Positions 1 through 11,100 of a stretch of 64,000 nucleotides of DNA are shown here, piece by piece. The stretch covers positions 74,542,609-74,606,608 of the forward strand of contig CM075853.1 of NCBI GenBank assembly GCA_037975125.1, written 5' to 3'. The notes beneath the pieces are model-generated. The model worked only from the letters and a program-made list of their open reading frames with translations, did not search any database and was not told the DNA's origin. A program made the position numbers and the translations under genes. This stretch comes from Latrodectus hesperus (taxonomy: Eukaryota; Arthropoda; Arachnida; Araneae; Theridiidae). The stretch's first letter is position 1. The number at the start of each line of letters is the position of its first letter.

Positions 1-575
1 CCATTGAAGGCGCTCCTGTCTGTGACGCAGCGTCAATGGTAACCGAAGCCATAATCGCCGTGCAGACAATCCATGCTGCTGCAAAAGTCGTCGAACTGTT
101 CGAGCAGAAACTTGTTACCTTGCAAATGACTCCATTTCTCGACTCAGGGTTCGTGACGTGGCTGTACTCTCCCTTGTGACCATGCGGATAAGATGTCTGT
201 CTTCTCTGCTGTTAGTGATGGGGGAGTCGCTGAGATCCTGCATGACGTTCTGTATGATTATCCTGAGCCCATCGCTATAATCCTTCCTCGATCAAAGTCA
301 GACATGTGCTGATAGGCTTTTCTTCTTCTTACACGAGGCATTACAACAACTTTCTTTGCCGAAAACAACATTGAAACGGAAATAGAGTTTGAGAAAACTG
401 CTGTCAAATCTCTGGATTTATACACATTGCAGATGTCGCTTCTGTCGCCTGCTTTTTATGAATGCGCTGAAAATCTAATCATTTGCATATCACAGCAAGT
501 TCTACCTGTCATGCAAATTTCACGTGTGTGGTGTGCCGCTTTCCTGGTGAAGCAATTTTAATGGCCAGTAGTGTA
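1..575 (-). pseudogene. Tc1-like transposon, 5' part with broken transposase (runs off window)
   Basis: On the minus strand a terminal segment beginning CACTACTGGCC at 573 is preceded by a TA (574-575), the target dinucleotide of Tc1/mariner elements. An ATG at 339-341 opens a reading frame starting MPRVRRRKAYQHMSDFD, which resembles the paired/HTH DNA-binding N terminus of arthropod Tc1-like transposases. The frame hits a TAA after about 27 residues (near 260-265). Similarity then continues in other frames, with recognisable stretches such as SREDRHLIRMVTRE, SARTVRRLLQQHGL and LPLTLRHRQERLQW. The reading frame is therefore shifted and dead. The catalytic DDE part would lie left of base 1. 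Local GC content is clearly higher than in the flanks, consistent with an inserted element. Confidence 0.8.
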
Positions 576-823
576 TGTTTATGAATTTCATGGATTGAAT
601 TTTTTTTAATATAGCTTAACTCTATTAATAGAAAAGAAATTAAATTCCAATCATTTTTAACTGTAAGCAATATATTTTATTAATAAAATCAAATTTTACG
701 GGGCGCAATAAATGAAAATAATATTGTAGTCATGAAATTCAACATTTTATGAAAAGAAATTACTGAAAACTTTAAAAGCCACTGAATTTAAGAGTAAATA
801 ATTTTTTAGAAATAAGTTAAATT

Positions 824-2110
824 TATTAATACATTTTTAGAACGATTTCGATTAAGAATTTTAAAAAAGTAAATGTTTTGAAATAAAATTTTTTAACTAC
901 AGTTTATTATTTGAAATGAGAAATATCGTCTGCTACTTTTATATTTATTCTTGTTTCAAAATGTCACATGTAAACAAGCTGTGTATTGAGCGGTGTGTTT
1001 TTGCGCTTTCCGAAGAGAAATATTCTTATTCCAGGATTCAAAAACGTTGTGAAATGCATGGTATTAAAATTTCTAAGTGCAAAATAAGCAATATTATTAA
1101 TCGGACAGGTAAAAACCGTCAATCATTATTTCTACATGGAAAGAAGACTCCAAACGAATATCCGAAAAAAGTACGTACTGTTTCAAATGTTTCTTAAGTG
1201 AAATCCCTGGTAACAAAAGAAAATCCGCCAACACAGAAATCAATTGCAAAGTCTTTAGGTACATCAGTATCAACAATAAATAAAATAATAAATCAAGATT
1301 TACAACTTATAAAAGCTAAAAAACATAATGTTCACCAGCTTTTGCCGAGACATATGGCTCAACGCAAAACATTTTGTAGAATCCTGTATGAAAACCTTCT
1401 AGAAGGAGATAAATGGAAATAAATTGTGACCCTTGATGAAACATGGGTTCACCTAAATGACTGCAACAAGAAAAGGTTAATTTACTATAGGAAACGAGGA
1501 GAAAAAAATATACAAACCTGGTTCCGTCAATGTAAAGAAAGTTTCAGTAAGGGGTTTATTATAGTTGCAGGTTTCTCCTACAGTGGGAAATTAAAAATAA
1601 AAAGAGTAGAAAAAATGTTAAAATCAACTCATCATACTATCAGGAGAAGGTTTTACGTCCAATATTTACAGAAGAAATTCCACTTCTTTATCCCAAAGTC
1701 TTTCAAAGAGTGAAGCATCAACAAGACAAAGCTTCAAGTCATACTTCGAAAACTATCACTGCATTCTTTGAAAAAAGAAGACTAATAAAAGTATTGCATA
1801 TAAATCTTTTCAACGTATTACTGTAAAGTCCCCTGACGTTTCACTTATGGACTATTGTGCCTTTGGTCTGTTAAAGAGAGCTCTTTCTAAAGGCAAACTC
1901 ACCACGATGGATGGACTCTGGAAAGTAGTGGAAGAGGAATGGAAAGCAGTACCCCTGGAAATTTTATGAAAAGCTCTTATATCATGGAAATCACGATGCA
2001 GACTTATAGTCCAGAAAAAAAAGCTATCAGAACGAACATTAAAAAAAATAGTCTTTACGTTTTAAGCATTAATTAAACGGCCCCAAAATCGTTCTAAAAA
2101 TGTGTTAATA
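824..2110 (+). mobile_element. Mariner-like element with TIRs, about 1.29 kb, inactive
   Basis: Inverted terminal repeats are visible. The left copy starts TATTAATACATTTTTAGAAC at 824, and the reverse complement of the right end (from 2110) starts TATTAACACATTTTTAGAAC, so there is one mismatch in the first 20 bases; the match extends into CGATTT. Between them lies a broken transposase on the plus strand (see next entry). An exact TA duplication outside the repeats is not clear, so the outer limits may be off by a few bases. Confidence 0.75.
961..2060 (+). pseudogene. Mariner/Tc1-superfamily transposase, broken
   Basis: The reading frame starts at ATG 961 (an in-frame ATG also lies at 916) and runs in one frame through two TAA stops at 1195-1197 and 1420-1422. 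It then shifts frame around 1610-1620. The N-terminal part is rich in helix-turn-helix-like sequence (for example SIAKSLGTSVSTINKIIN near 1240-1290). The first catalytic aspartate sits in TLDETWVH just after the second stop (about 1429-1452). The second sits in QQDKASSHTS (about 1720-1750), and the third aspartate is in LMDYCAFG (about 1846-1866), roughly 40 residues later. That spacing suggests a mariner branch with a wider DD-D gap than classic DD34D. At least one more stop precedes the third aspartate. It is a dead copy bounded by the inverted repeats of the parent element. Confidence 0.75.
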
Positions 2111-2224
2111 CCCTCTGTAATTTCTTAAGAGTGTTTTTAGTAAATAAGGTGCAAGAGTTGGAAAGAATCATAGTTTTGTTGTTTTTGTTGGCTTATCCTC
2201 TTTAAAGATCTGACATTTCTCAGA

Positions 2225-2810
2225 TCAACTTAAATTGTTGACAGTTAGAAATCAAATGACTAGCAGGGGATCTGAGGATAAATCCTCACGAGAAAGTCCA
2301 AAATATGTTTCGGTGAGGCTGGATGGTCACAGTATTTATTACAAGTGGGATAATTTTTTGATGTTCCAGAGTACCATTGGTGTGTAGGTGGAATTTGCCA
2401 GATGGAATGTAATCTAGATTTTTTATTAGAGTAAAGTTTCTGGTATGTAAGTTATGAACCAGTGGGCGTATCTTCCTCATTTCCCTCTTTGGTCAGTCGA
2501 TTTGCAGTCTCATTGCCACAATATTTACATGGGATGAAATCCATTGGAGATGTACATCATGGTTTTGGGAGATCATTTTCAATTTGAGCAGAATAGATAT
2601 ACTTGTTTCATCGTTTATAGAGGGCCAGTCACTTAGATGTTGCAGTACACTGCGGCTGTCCGACAAAATCCATAGTTCTCCAAAATCACAGTTGTTGGAA
2701 ATGACCTTCAAGAATGATAGTAAATTAGGTGTCGAAATGTCAAGAGTTAAACTAAGTTTTGCTTTGGGATTTATAGCAAGTTCGAGACGAAATATCTAAT
2801 TATGTTGCTG
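2225..2810 (-). pseudogene. Non-LTR retrotransposon RNase H tail, 5'-truncated and frameshifted
   Basis: Minus-strand translation from about 2800 gives an RNase H-like domain: ELWILSDSRSVLQHLSDW (an aspartate in SDSRS) followed by LQWISSHVNIV. A one-base frameshift near 2520 moves the continuation GNETANRLTKEGNE to another frame. A further segment near 2220-2480 reads PPTHQWYSGTSKN, then a Cys/His region with ASPKHILDFL, which resembles the C-terminal end of Jockey/I-type ORF2 proteins of arthropods, where the motif is normally SPEHILDC. The endonuclease and reverse transcriptase are absent, as expected for a 5'-truncated copy. Sequence evidence is direct; the clade assignment is from memory. 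Confidence 0.7.
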
Positions 2811-5021
2811 CAGTGTGTAGTTATATTATGCATTTAAATATTATTTAATTGCATAGTATAATCTATGCTGAATTAGCTAAATCATGTTGAATTAGCATAT
2901 TTTTGATATAAAGGCTGTTGTTGAGTATATATAATGCAACAATGCAACTCCAAAAATATTTATAGGTAATCATACAAATATTTTTGGTTGACTGAGCTTA
3001 TAATAATTTAATGACAATAAAATACATCTTAATCGCAATGGAATATTTTTGTTAATGGAATTAAAATTTCTCTTTGGGGCATAGCTGGTTTATAAATTTC
3101 AGTATTATTCTTATGATTGGTGGAGTGTGGCTTCGTTGTTAACATAAACGAATATAGTGGTTCTGAAAAGACTTATACACAGTTAAAAATTCAGTGTTTT
3201 TAATTTATTTGTCAATCTTGTAACTTAAAAATGATTTAAAATTACAAATTAAATGACTGCATTTAGTGAATTTAAAAAAATTGTAACACAACTAAACAAA
3301 TAATTGTCATAAAGTTCAAAATAATAGATCGTAATTTTTTATCGCGCAATTTAAGCTAGCGATTGATTTTTCTCCGAGACAAAACTCTTCTAGTAGATGT
3401 TATTTTCGGCCGAAAAATGAAATACGAATTATTTCTAGCTTCCATTTTGTTTTAGTTCTTTCTGTAAAGCTTATTTTTTCACGCTTTTCAAATGCTTGCT
3501 CATTCTCACTCCTCCTTCTAGCACACTCTTGCCTTCGGTTTAATCCTACCTTGGATTTCGATGTTTGTAGTTTCTCGGAGCCCACTTTTAACTGTTGGTT
3601 ATGATCTAATTAGACCTTGTAGCAAAAAATGACCGTCTTGTGATAAACCAATCAATCAATCGTTTTACCTCAATTAAGGAAAGCAATATATTATTTCGGT
3701 TTGTGAAATATTTCGTAAACTATTCTAAAAGGACAATTCTACAAGTACAAATAATATGAAGAAAAGTATTATGTAGAGTTCAGTACATTATATTGTGAAT
3801 TCAATTCAATGCACTTTCAACGAAATATAAAAATTTTAAATTATTCCCATAATTGGTTTATTTTTTTATATCACTATGACTTCTACAATTTGTAAACATG
3901 GTTGATTATTTTTAAATTTCATTTGCATTTCTTTTTAAAAATGGATTTTCAAATTTTATGCAATTTTTAATTAATATAATGTTATATTTTCGACATTTAA
4001 AATTGAAATTTTTTTTTATTAATAGAACAGAAAGACAAACTCCCACCAGAAATTTCCTCTTCTGTATTTTATTGAAAAGTCAGCTGCTTTTCCTATGGTT
4101 TAGCTATAAAGTAAACGTACCACTCAATTGTTGAGATAGTTTAAATAAAGACAATTTGAATTTATTCTTAGCTTCTTATTCCATGTCCAGTGCCTCGCTT
4201 TCAGAGGAGGGAAGCACAAAAATATTCCAAGTTCTCGAATGCTATAATTTCTGCATAGAATGACTAATTACTGGCTGCAAATAGCTCTCTCTCTCTCTCT
4301 CTGTTAAGCTTCCCGTATTTTTTGCCAATCGCCTTGTTAATGTACTTCAAACGTGATTAGTTATTTGGAAAGAGCGCTCTAACGGAGTGTTTTCGTCCGA
4401 ACATAAATCTCCAAGGAGCGGAAGTCTGCGAGCATATATTCCTTAGTGGCTGTAAAAATGAGGCAACCTAACGTTAACGGGCGAGATCTTAAGTGTATTT
4501 TTGTACGTCGGTGTCTTTCTTCAAAGCTGTTTTGGTGGATCTCCTTTTATTTCCTGACCCTCCCAATTTTGGATTCTTAACTGGGTAAGAGATCTGTTAT
4601 AGCCAACATCCGTTCTATCTGGATGTTGCTTTGACGTGGCATTTATGCTATCATTTTGCACTCAATATTATATGACTGTATATCCTATGCTTAAACTTAT
4701 CGGTAACTTACAATTATATTTTTCAATTTTCAGAAATATTTGCCTAACACGTGAAGTTTTATTTGATTTATGTGTCGTCAGTAGCTTGTAACACTTTATT
4801 CAGTGTTAATAGGAATTACATATTTTTGTCGCGCCAAGTGTTTTTTCTATCAAAAAAATTCATAGTTTTAATTCAGAATATATAATATATAAAGCATTTT
4901 TCCAGAAAAAAATATTTTATTTCGACAAAGTTTTAAAAAAGTTTAATTTTATTCTTTTATTTCGACAGTTAGGCAGTAACATCATTGTAAGCTCTGTTTT
5001 GAAAAAAGTAGAAGAAAAACG

Positions 5022-5116
<95 letters not shown>

Positions 5117-7985
5117 GATAACTATCAAAATTTTGCTTCATTCAATTAACAATAATATTGAAAGTTCTGAAGACACCCCTTGAAAATGAGAAAAAAGCGA
5201 CTTGCAGTTTCTTAATAAAATAAGTTGAAGACGATTTTAATAAAAGTTACTATAATCCAGTTTGCATAAAAATAATTAATGTTGCAATATATTTTTCCAA
5301 TTTTTTATAGTAACAAATAAATAGTAAAAATTTAAATATATGTGCCTTAAAAAAGATAGTATTTATGTTAAGTGTTGTGTTAACATTTTTTTTGATGAGG
5401 TATTAGTTAAAATTCAATTTCTTAGAGTCCATTTGAAGAAACAATTAATAATTAATTATAAAATAAAATAAACTTAATATTAATTATGAAAATTATATTA
5501 GTATACATTACTTAAGGAAAAATTTAGTTATATAATTTGTCACGATAATTTCCTGAGTTGAGTTTTCTTAACGTTAATTCTGAAAGAGAGAAAAATAAGT
5601 TGTAAAATGTTATGCTGTTAAAATATATATTAGCTATTTTTTTTTAAATGATACCTTCATTTCTTTCTTCATATTACATTCATGGATCATCCTTCATATT
5701 ATATTCATGGATTCATATATATTATGGAAATAAATGCACAACTTATTTCTTGCTATGTAAATTAATTTTTGAAACTTTGTGTAGAAATTTAATTTAATTG
5801 TGTGTTATTTTTCGTCTGAACAAATTTGAATATTATGTGCTTATAAATAAATTAGCGTAGAAAATTTTAGTTATTATTTTAAGCATAAAAATCCAGTATT
5901 TTGAGGAGTTCAAAATAACAGATAATTTAAGTGTGTCTAGGTGTTACTGGCACACCGGAAACGCTTCCACGAAGAACTCGTTCATTACAGTACCCTTGTA
6001 AATAAATATTTTAGGGTCTCAGTAGTGCCAACACATTTTAAGCCACCCGCAGTTCTCCCCTTGTGTCTCGCCTCCCCTTCTGCTTCCGGAACGTTTGTGA
6101 AAATACAAACAATTTTCCTGAACTCCTCTATGGGAGAAAGATAGTACGTACGAAAGTTGGTGGAAATAAAACTTTCCTGAATATTTTTCTGCTACTTAGG
6201 AAAAAACAATTTTTTTAACCAAATTGTTTTTATTACAAAATTCGTTTATACCGCAATTTGACTATACTTTTTACTGATTTGTAAATTTGATCTTCCCTTC
6301 TTTCCTATAAAATAAAAAAGTGCATTAAACTTTGAAAATTTCCTTTTTTGTAAATATGTTATTGAGATAGGAAGAAAATTCCTTATATAAACAATTCTAT
6401 GTGTTCGAAATTAGCATTATTTTTTAAAGAAAAAAACTTCTCTGATAACCATTTTTTTTTTTTTTTGGGTAAAAGTTTTAATTTATCATGTATTTGAAAT
6501 ACTTAAAATATTTTTCAGAAATAATAGATTAAAAAATTTGAAAGATTGTCGTGGAAAATTAAGTAATTAATTTAAAATACATTAATTGAAACAGTTATAC
6601 AATATAGATTTAATTTCTTAATATAGAATTTTTAATGTTTTAATACTGAAAACATTTGTTATAAAGAATGTTTTTTAGTTTAAAAATTTTAAATTTATTT
6701 TATATTTATATATTTAGAAATTATAGTCTGAATGATTATGTTCCATTTATTAAAATAATTACATGATAATTATTTCATAAAAAGTATATTTTTAAAAAAT
6801 ATTTATTATGGAAAATTTTTCTTATATTAATATTTATTATATAAAAAGATTATAAAATATATAATATCTGAAGAATAGGGAAATGATTTATAATTCAGAA
6901 TTATATAGTTAATTAGTTATAATTTTATTTTAGCTTTCAAAATGTTCTATACCCTTCTAAATTTTTGATATGCCATAAACAATTAAATAGGAATTAAATA
7001 ACTATCTTTCCATATAAAAATAATTATTTAAATTATTTAGAATCTATTTTTTAAAACATATTTATCCAATTTTGAATCTTTTTGAAAATAGAAACAATTG
7101 AAGAACAATAAATAAAGGAAAATATTTATATTAATATTCAGAATAAATTGCTCCGCCATAATATTTTAAGATAATTATATGCATTTCTTATTTACATCAT
7201 TTTCATACATTCACTTTGTAATTTTTCCATTGAAATATCGCGAAAATTTTTTTTAAATATTTTTTCACAAAAATCAGAATTTATTATTGTTATTATTATT
7301 ATTTTATATGAAGTTGATGAAAATCTAAACTACTGGCTTTTAAACCGAAGCTATCGTTTCCAAAATTTAATAGACCATATAATAATTTATAAATTTGATT
7401 TACTAATGAAAAATTACTATTATTAAAAGAATTACTGAATAATATTTCTTCTATACATATTTCTCACATTTCGCTTTTATTTTAATTAAAAAATATATGA
7501 AAGCATAATATTTATGTTCATGATGATTTAAATATAAATTTTAATAGTTTAATTAAATATATAAAATGAAGTAAGTTTAAAAGTGACAAATTGTAAGAAT
7601 AATATAATATTATCAATTTAAAGTATTGCTTAATGTATAAATATTAAAAAATTTAAAATATTTTTATGTACTAGGAACGTTACTATCAGGAAACTTATTC
7701 ATGCAAAGAATGTTTTACTTTCAGAAGTTGTTATTTTATTATAAATACAATCCTCTTCTGATATATGAATTCAGAGCGAGAAAATGGAAAATATTAAAGA
7801 TTATATCGAGACCACTTATGCATTAATTTCCAACAATTTTTTAGTTAATTCTTTGTATAGTTACCATTTAAATAAGAAAATAAAATGTGCAGTAGTATAA
7901 ATCTAAAGAAACCTGTTATTTTTTTCATAGACAGGAAAAGACACATTTCTTATGCGCAACCATTCATCATTTCAATGACTGATTT
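2811..7985. other. AT-rich stretch upstream of tetraspanin exons; no gene supported
   Basis: This stretch is very AT-rich (notably 6,400-7,700). It contains a (CT)n run near 4288-4302, a long (TA)n array and a more GC-rich patch at 4,180-4,640. A 61-codon minus-strand ORF (3400-3585) is rich in Arg/Lys/Glu but is not assignable. A GTG-started 67-codon ORF at 5941-6144 lies between inverted 10-mers (GAGGAGTTCA at 5903-5912 and its complement at 6119-6128). I looked for the missing first tetraspanin exon (short cytoplasmic tail plus the start of TM1 ending at a phase-0 donor) and found no convincing candidate. Confidence 0.6.
5023..5107. repeat. (TA)n microsatellite
   Basis: An uninterrupted TA dinucleotide run of about 85 bp, with no coding content. 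Confidence 0.97.
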
Positions 7986-8003
7986 TTGCCTTTTCTCTTG
8001 CAG

Positions 8004-8198
8004 TTGGCTGGAATCGGTGTGCTTGCAGTCTCCATATGGCTATACATAGAAAGCTCTGTGTACCTTGGCAACACAGATGACAGCTATATGTACTTTGTAG
8101 CTATATTCGTCCTTATGGCAGCGGGAGCGATCATGTTTTTCATTGGACTTCTAGGGTGTTGTGGCGCCTTACAGGAAAGCCCCTGCATGTTAGGGACA
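8004..8198 (+). CDS. Tetraspanin coding exon (TM1 remainder, small loop, TM2)
   Basis: The acceptor TTCTCTTGCAG ends at 8003 and the donor GTGAGT begins at 8199. The exon encodes 65 codons in phase 0. It opens LAGIGVLAVSIWLY, the second half of TM1, and ends after the family-typical GLLGCCGALQESPCMLGT at the TM2/TM3 junction. No start codon belongs to it: the in-frame codons before 8004 are intronic, so an upstream exon must supply the N terminus. Confidence 0.95.
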
Positions 8199-11100
8199 GT
8201 GAGTATGATTATCGTCTATTATTACTCATAAATATTCAAATATAACATTAATATTAATAATACAGTTTGTTTCTAATCAATCAAAATGATTGAATACGCA
8301 TAGATTTTAGACTTTGCTTGCTCATGGGAGATTTTTGATTGTTTCTGCGAAAATCATTTCAGTGTGAGCGAAAAGTGGTAAAAATATACAAAGTTAAAAA
8401 AAAAATTATAAAAGGCTATTATCTTTATATTTCGTTTACTTGTAACAGTTATCTTCCCATACTATTCCTTATTTATAAAGTACTTTGTAACTGGCTAGAC
8501 AACTTCTGTATTTTGTCCTTCAGATGGAATCCATGTCTGCAAACTGATCATATATTTTCATTCGTCTTTAACCAACAAATCAACAGATTCAACAATCATA
8601 TGGAATAGTCTTAAAAGATAAGGTTTTTGTCAATATTCAATATCAGTTGTAACTTTTACGATATAATTTTCAGCATTATTGTATAATATGGGGGTATTCT
8701 TTTAGATAATATTTTGTTGCTTTTTCTAAATACTAAACTGATTTTTACACTTTAATGGTTTTTGTAGTCATGCTTTTTGAACGAGGAATCGAAATCTCTT
8801 TCTGCAAAGGTGAAATTGTTCTCATTAATAAATTTCTTAAAAATGTTCATAGCATTCACTTTTTTTTTCGGAAAGGTTAACTTCGATCATCATTTTTGAA
8901 AAATCCTGCTGGTATTGAATATTTTTACATGAATGCTTAAAAGGCGCAATGAAACGAGATAATGAGAAAATTAATTGATAATACCAGTGTACAGTTGAAA
9001 AATAAGATTTAATAAATATTGTTCTTTCATTTCATCCAAATTTAGAATTGAAATGTCAATGCAATTAATCGCATGCTTGTAATTTATTTTTTAATTTGAT
9101 ATTTTACTCATTTGTTAAAGTAAAGAAATTCGCAATTCCTACTGACCACAAGCTTTTATCAATGCATTTTTACTAAAATCTTATCATTTCAGATTTTTAA
9201 TTAGTTATGTAATTAAATATAATTTTTGATTAAATAAAAACTCTAGGTAAATTTTAATTAAAAATTCTAATCAAAAGTAAACTTTAATTGGTTAAACAAA
9301 TATGTCAAATTATCGAAGAAAGATTTTAAATAACTACTATTATTCCGTGAACATAGTGTTTTAAAGCTGTAGAAAGCGCGTATTTCTTAAACTGTCTCTT
9401 TCTTGTCTAAAAGAGAAAAGAGGCGCTTGTTAGAAAAAGTTTTGAGAGAAAAAAAAAATCCTCTCCAACTTCTATTTTCAGCTCGTTTTTTTTTTCGTTT
9501 TCTCCCACCCTTTCTCGACAATTGACAGCACAGCGAGTGTGTTAGTTCTCGAAGGATAATACATGCTTATTATAATGGTGACTTTTATTTATAGACACAT
9601 AATTTCCTCTTAGATATGAATACACTTCCAAAACATTTCGCCTTCGTATTTTGTTTCTTTGCTTTTAATTTTTATTGACCATATATGTATGCGTGTTTAT
9701 TTCAGATTCGAAATTAAAATTAAAAAGAAATATGCATTATCGTCAATGAATTTGTGTGACATCTGAATTCGAATCAGAAAGAATTATGACAAATCGGTAT
9801 TGACAGAAAAGTTTTTAGATTGACAATTTTACATTGCACGTAAAATTACCGATTCAGTGCATATGACCTTGGTCATGAAACAATAAAATTTGATCAACAC
9901 ATCCGCATCACATCATTTGAGTCCACATCATCACAGGACGTTTGCTGGAAGGCATCTGTGGATCGGCATATTTCGTCGACAGAAATATGTAACCGGAATT
10001 ATAACTACAACCCAATTTAATACAACTTAAATGCTTAATATCTCCATGCTCACAATTAGACCAGCATATAGTTGCAAATTTTTATACAAAAAACATGAAG
10101 CCACATTTTGTTGTTATATACTTTTGCAGAATAGCGAGTAAATATAAAATAAATAGTTTAAACTATTAAAAATTAGGGATAAAACTTAACACACACATTG
10201 CAATATTATCACTACTCTCAAGAATATATTTATAATCAAGTTACACTTATCAGAAGTACTTATCAATAAAGAGAAACGATACCATATGGGATTAACCATG
10301 TATCAATATTGAAGAAAAATTCACCACAGAAGTTATGTTCTCTTCTCAAATATCATAACAGACAAATCTTAGTTTGTGTTTGTTCTATCCTGAAGTCGAG
10401 AATGGAGCTGATAGGAGATAATTTCTAGCAGAACACCAAAGTCAAACAGTATGGACAATGTCTGGGTGAATAATCACTCTCACTATTTTATTCGGACTGG
10501 TGACAGAGTCGGTGAAGGATTCAGTCTTGCTTGATTGTCTCTTATTGGTGATCTTTGTGCTTTTAACATTCGTTGTGTCCAATGTATTTCTGCTTATATG
10601 GAGAGGAAGGTTTCATCTCAAAGTTCAAATTGTGTGCTTAATATTAATGAATAACAGGAATTTTTCTTAAAATATTCAAAATTTAGTTAGTCTTCCAAAC
10701 TGTTTTGTTGATTTTCTTGAGTGTTTTGAAGCGATCAGTGAAATGCATCACGTGACAGTGAAAATGCAACACCTCGAACACAATCGTAGAAAGTGACGAA
10801 AATTTTTAAAACTGCGACACTTTAAATTAACTATTTATCATATGAACACTAATTAATAGGGCAGACATAGTATACTCATCAATTTGCTTAGCCATTCTCC
10901 TGGTTTGTACATTTTGTAACACATCTAACTAAACACTTGATGAATGTACGGATTGTCTCCAGAAGCATAGTTGTCCATTCTTTCTCATTTACTCGCCACA
11001 ATTCATCTTCTAAACATGACGGTGTGTGTGGCAGCTTATGCAAGCAGTGTAAGCTGATTATGATCTAAACATTTTCAAACTGGTGAGAGATCCGAGGGGA

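Noticed and set aside
4459..4584. Short ORF MRQPNVNGRDLK... as a candidate first tetraspanin exon
   Set aside because: It ends in a stop before the nearby GTAAGA donor and lacks the expected tail/TM1 sequence.
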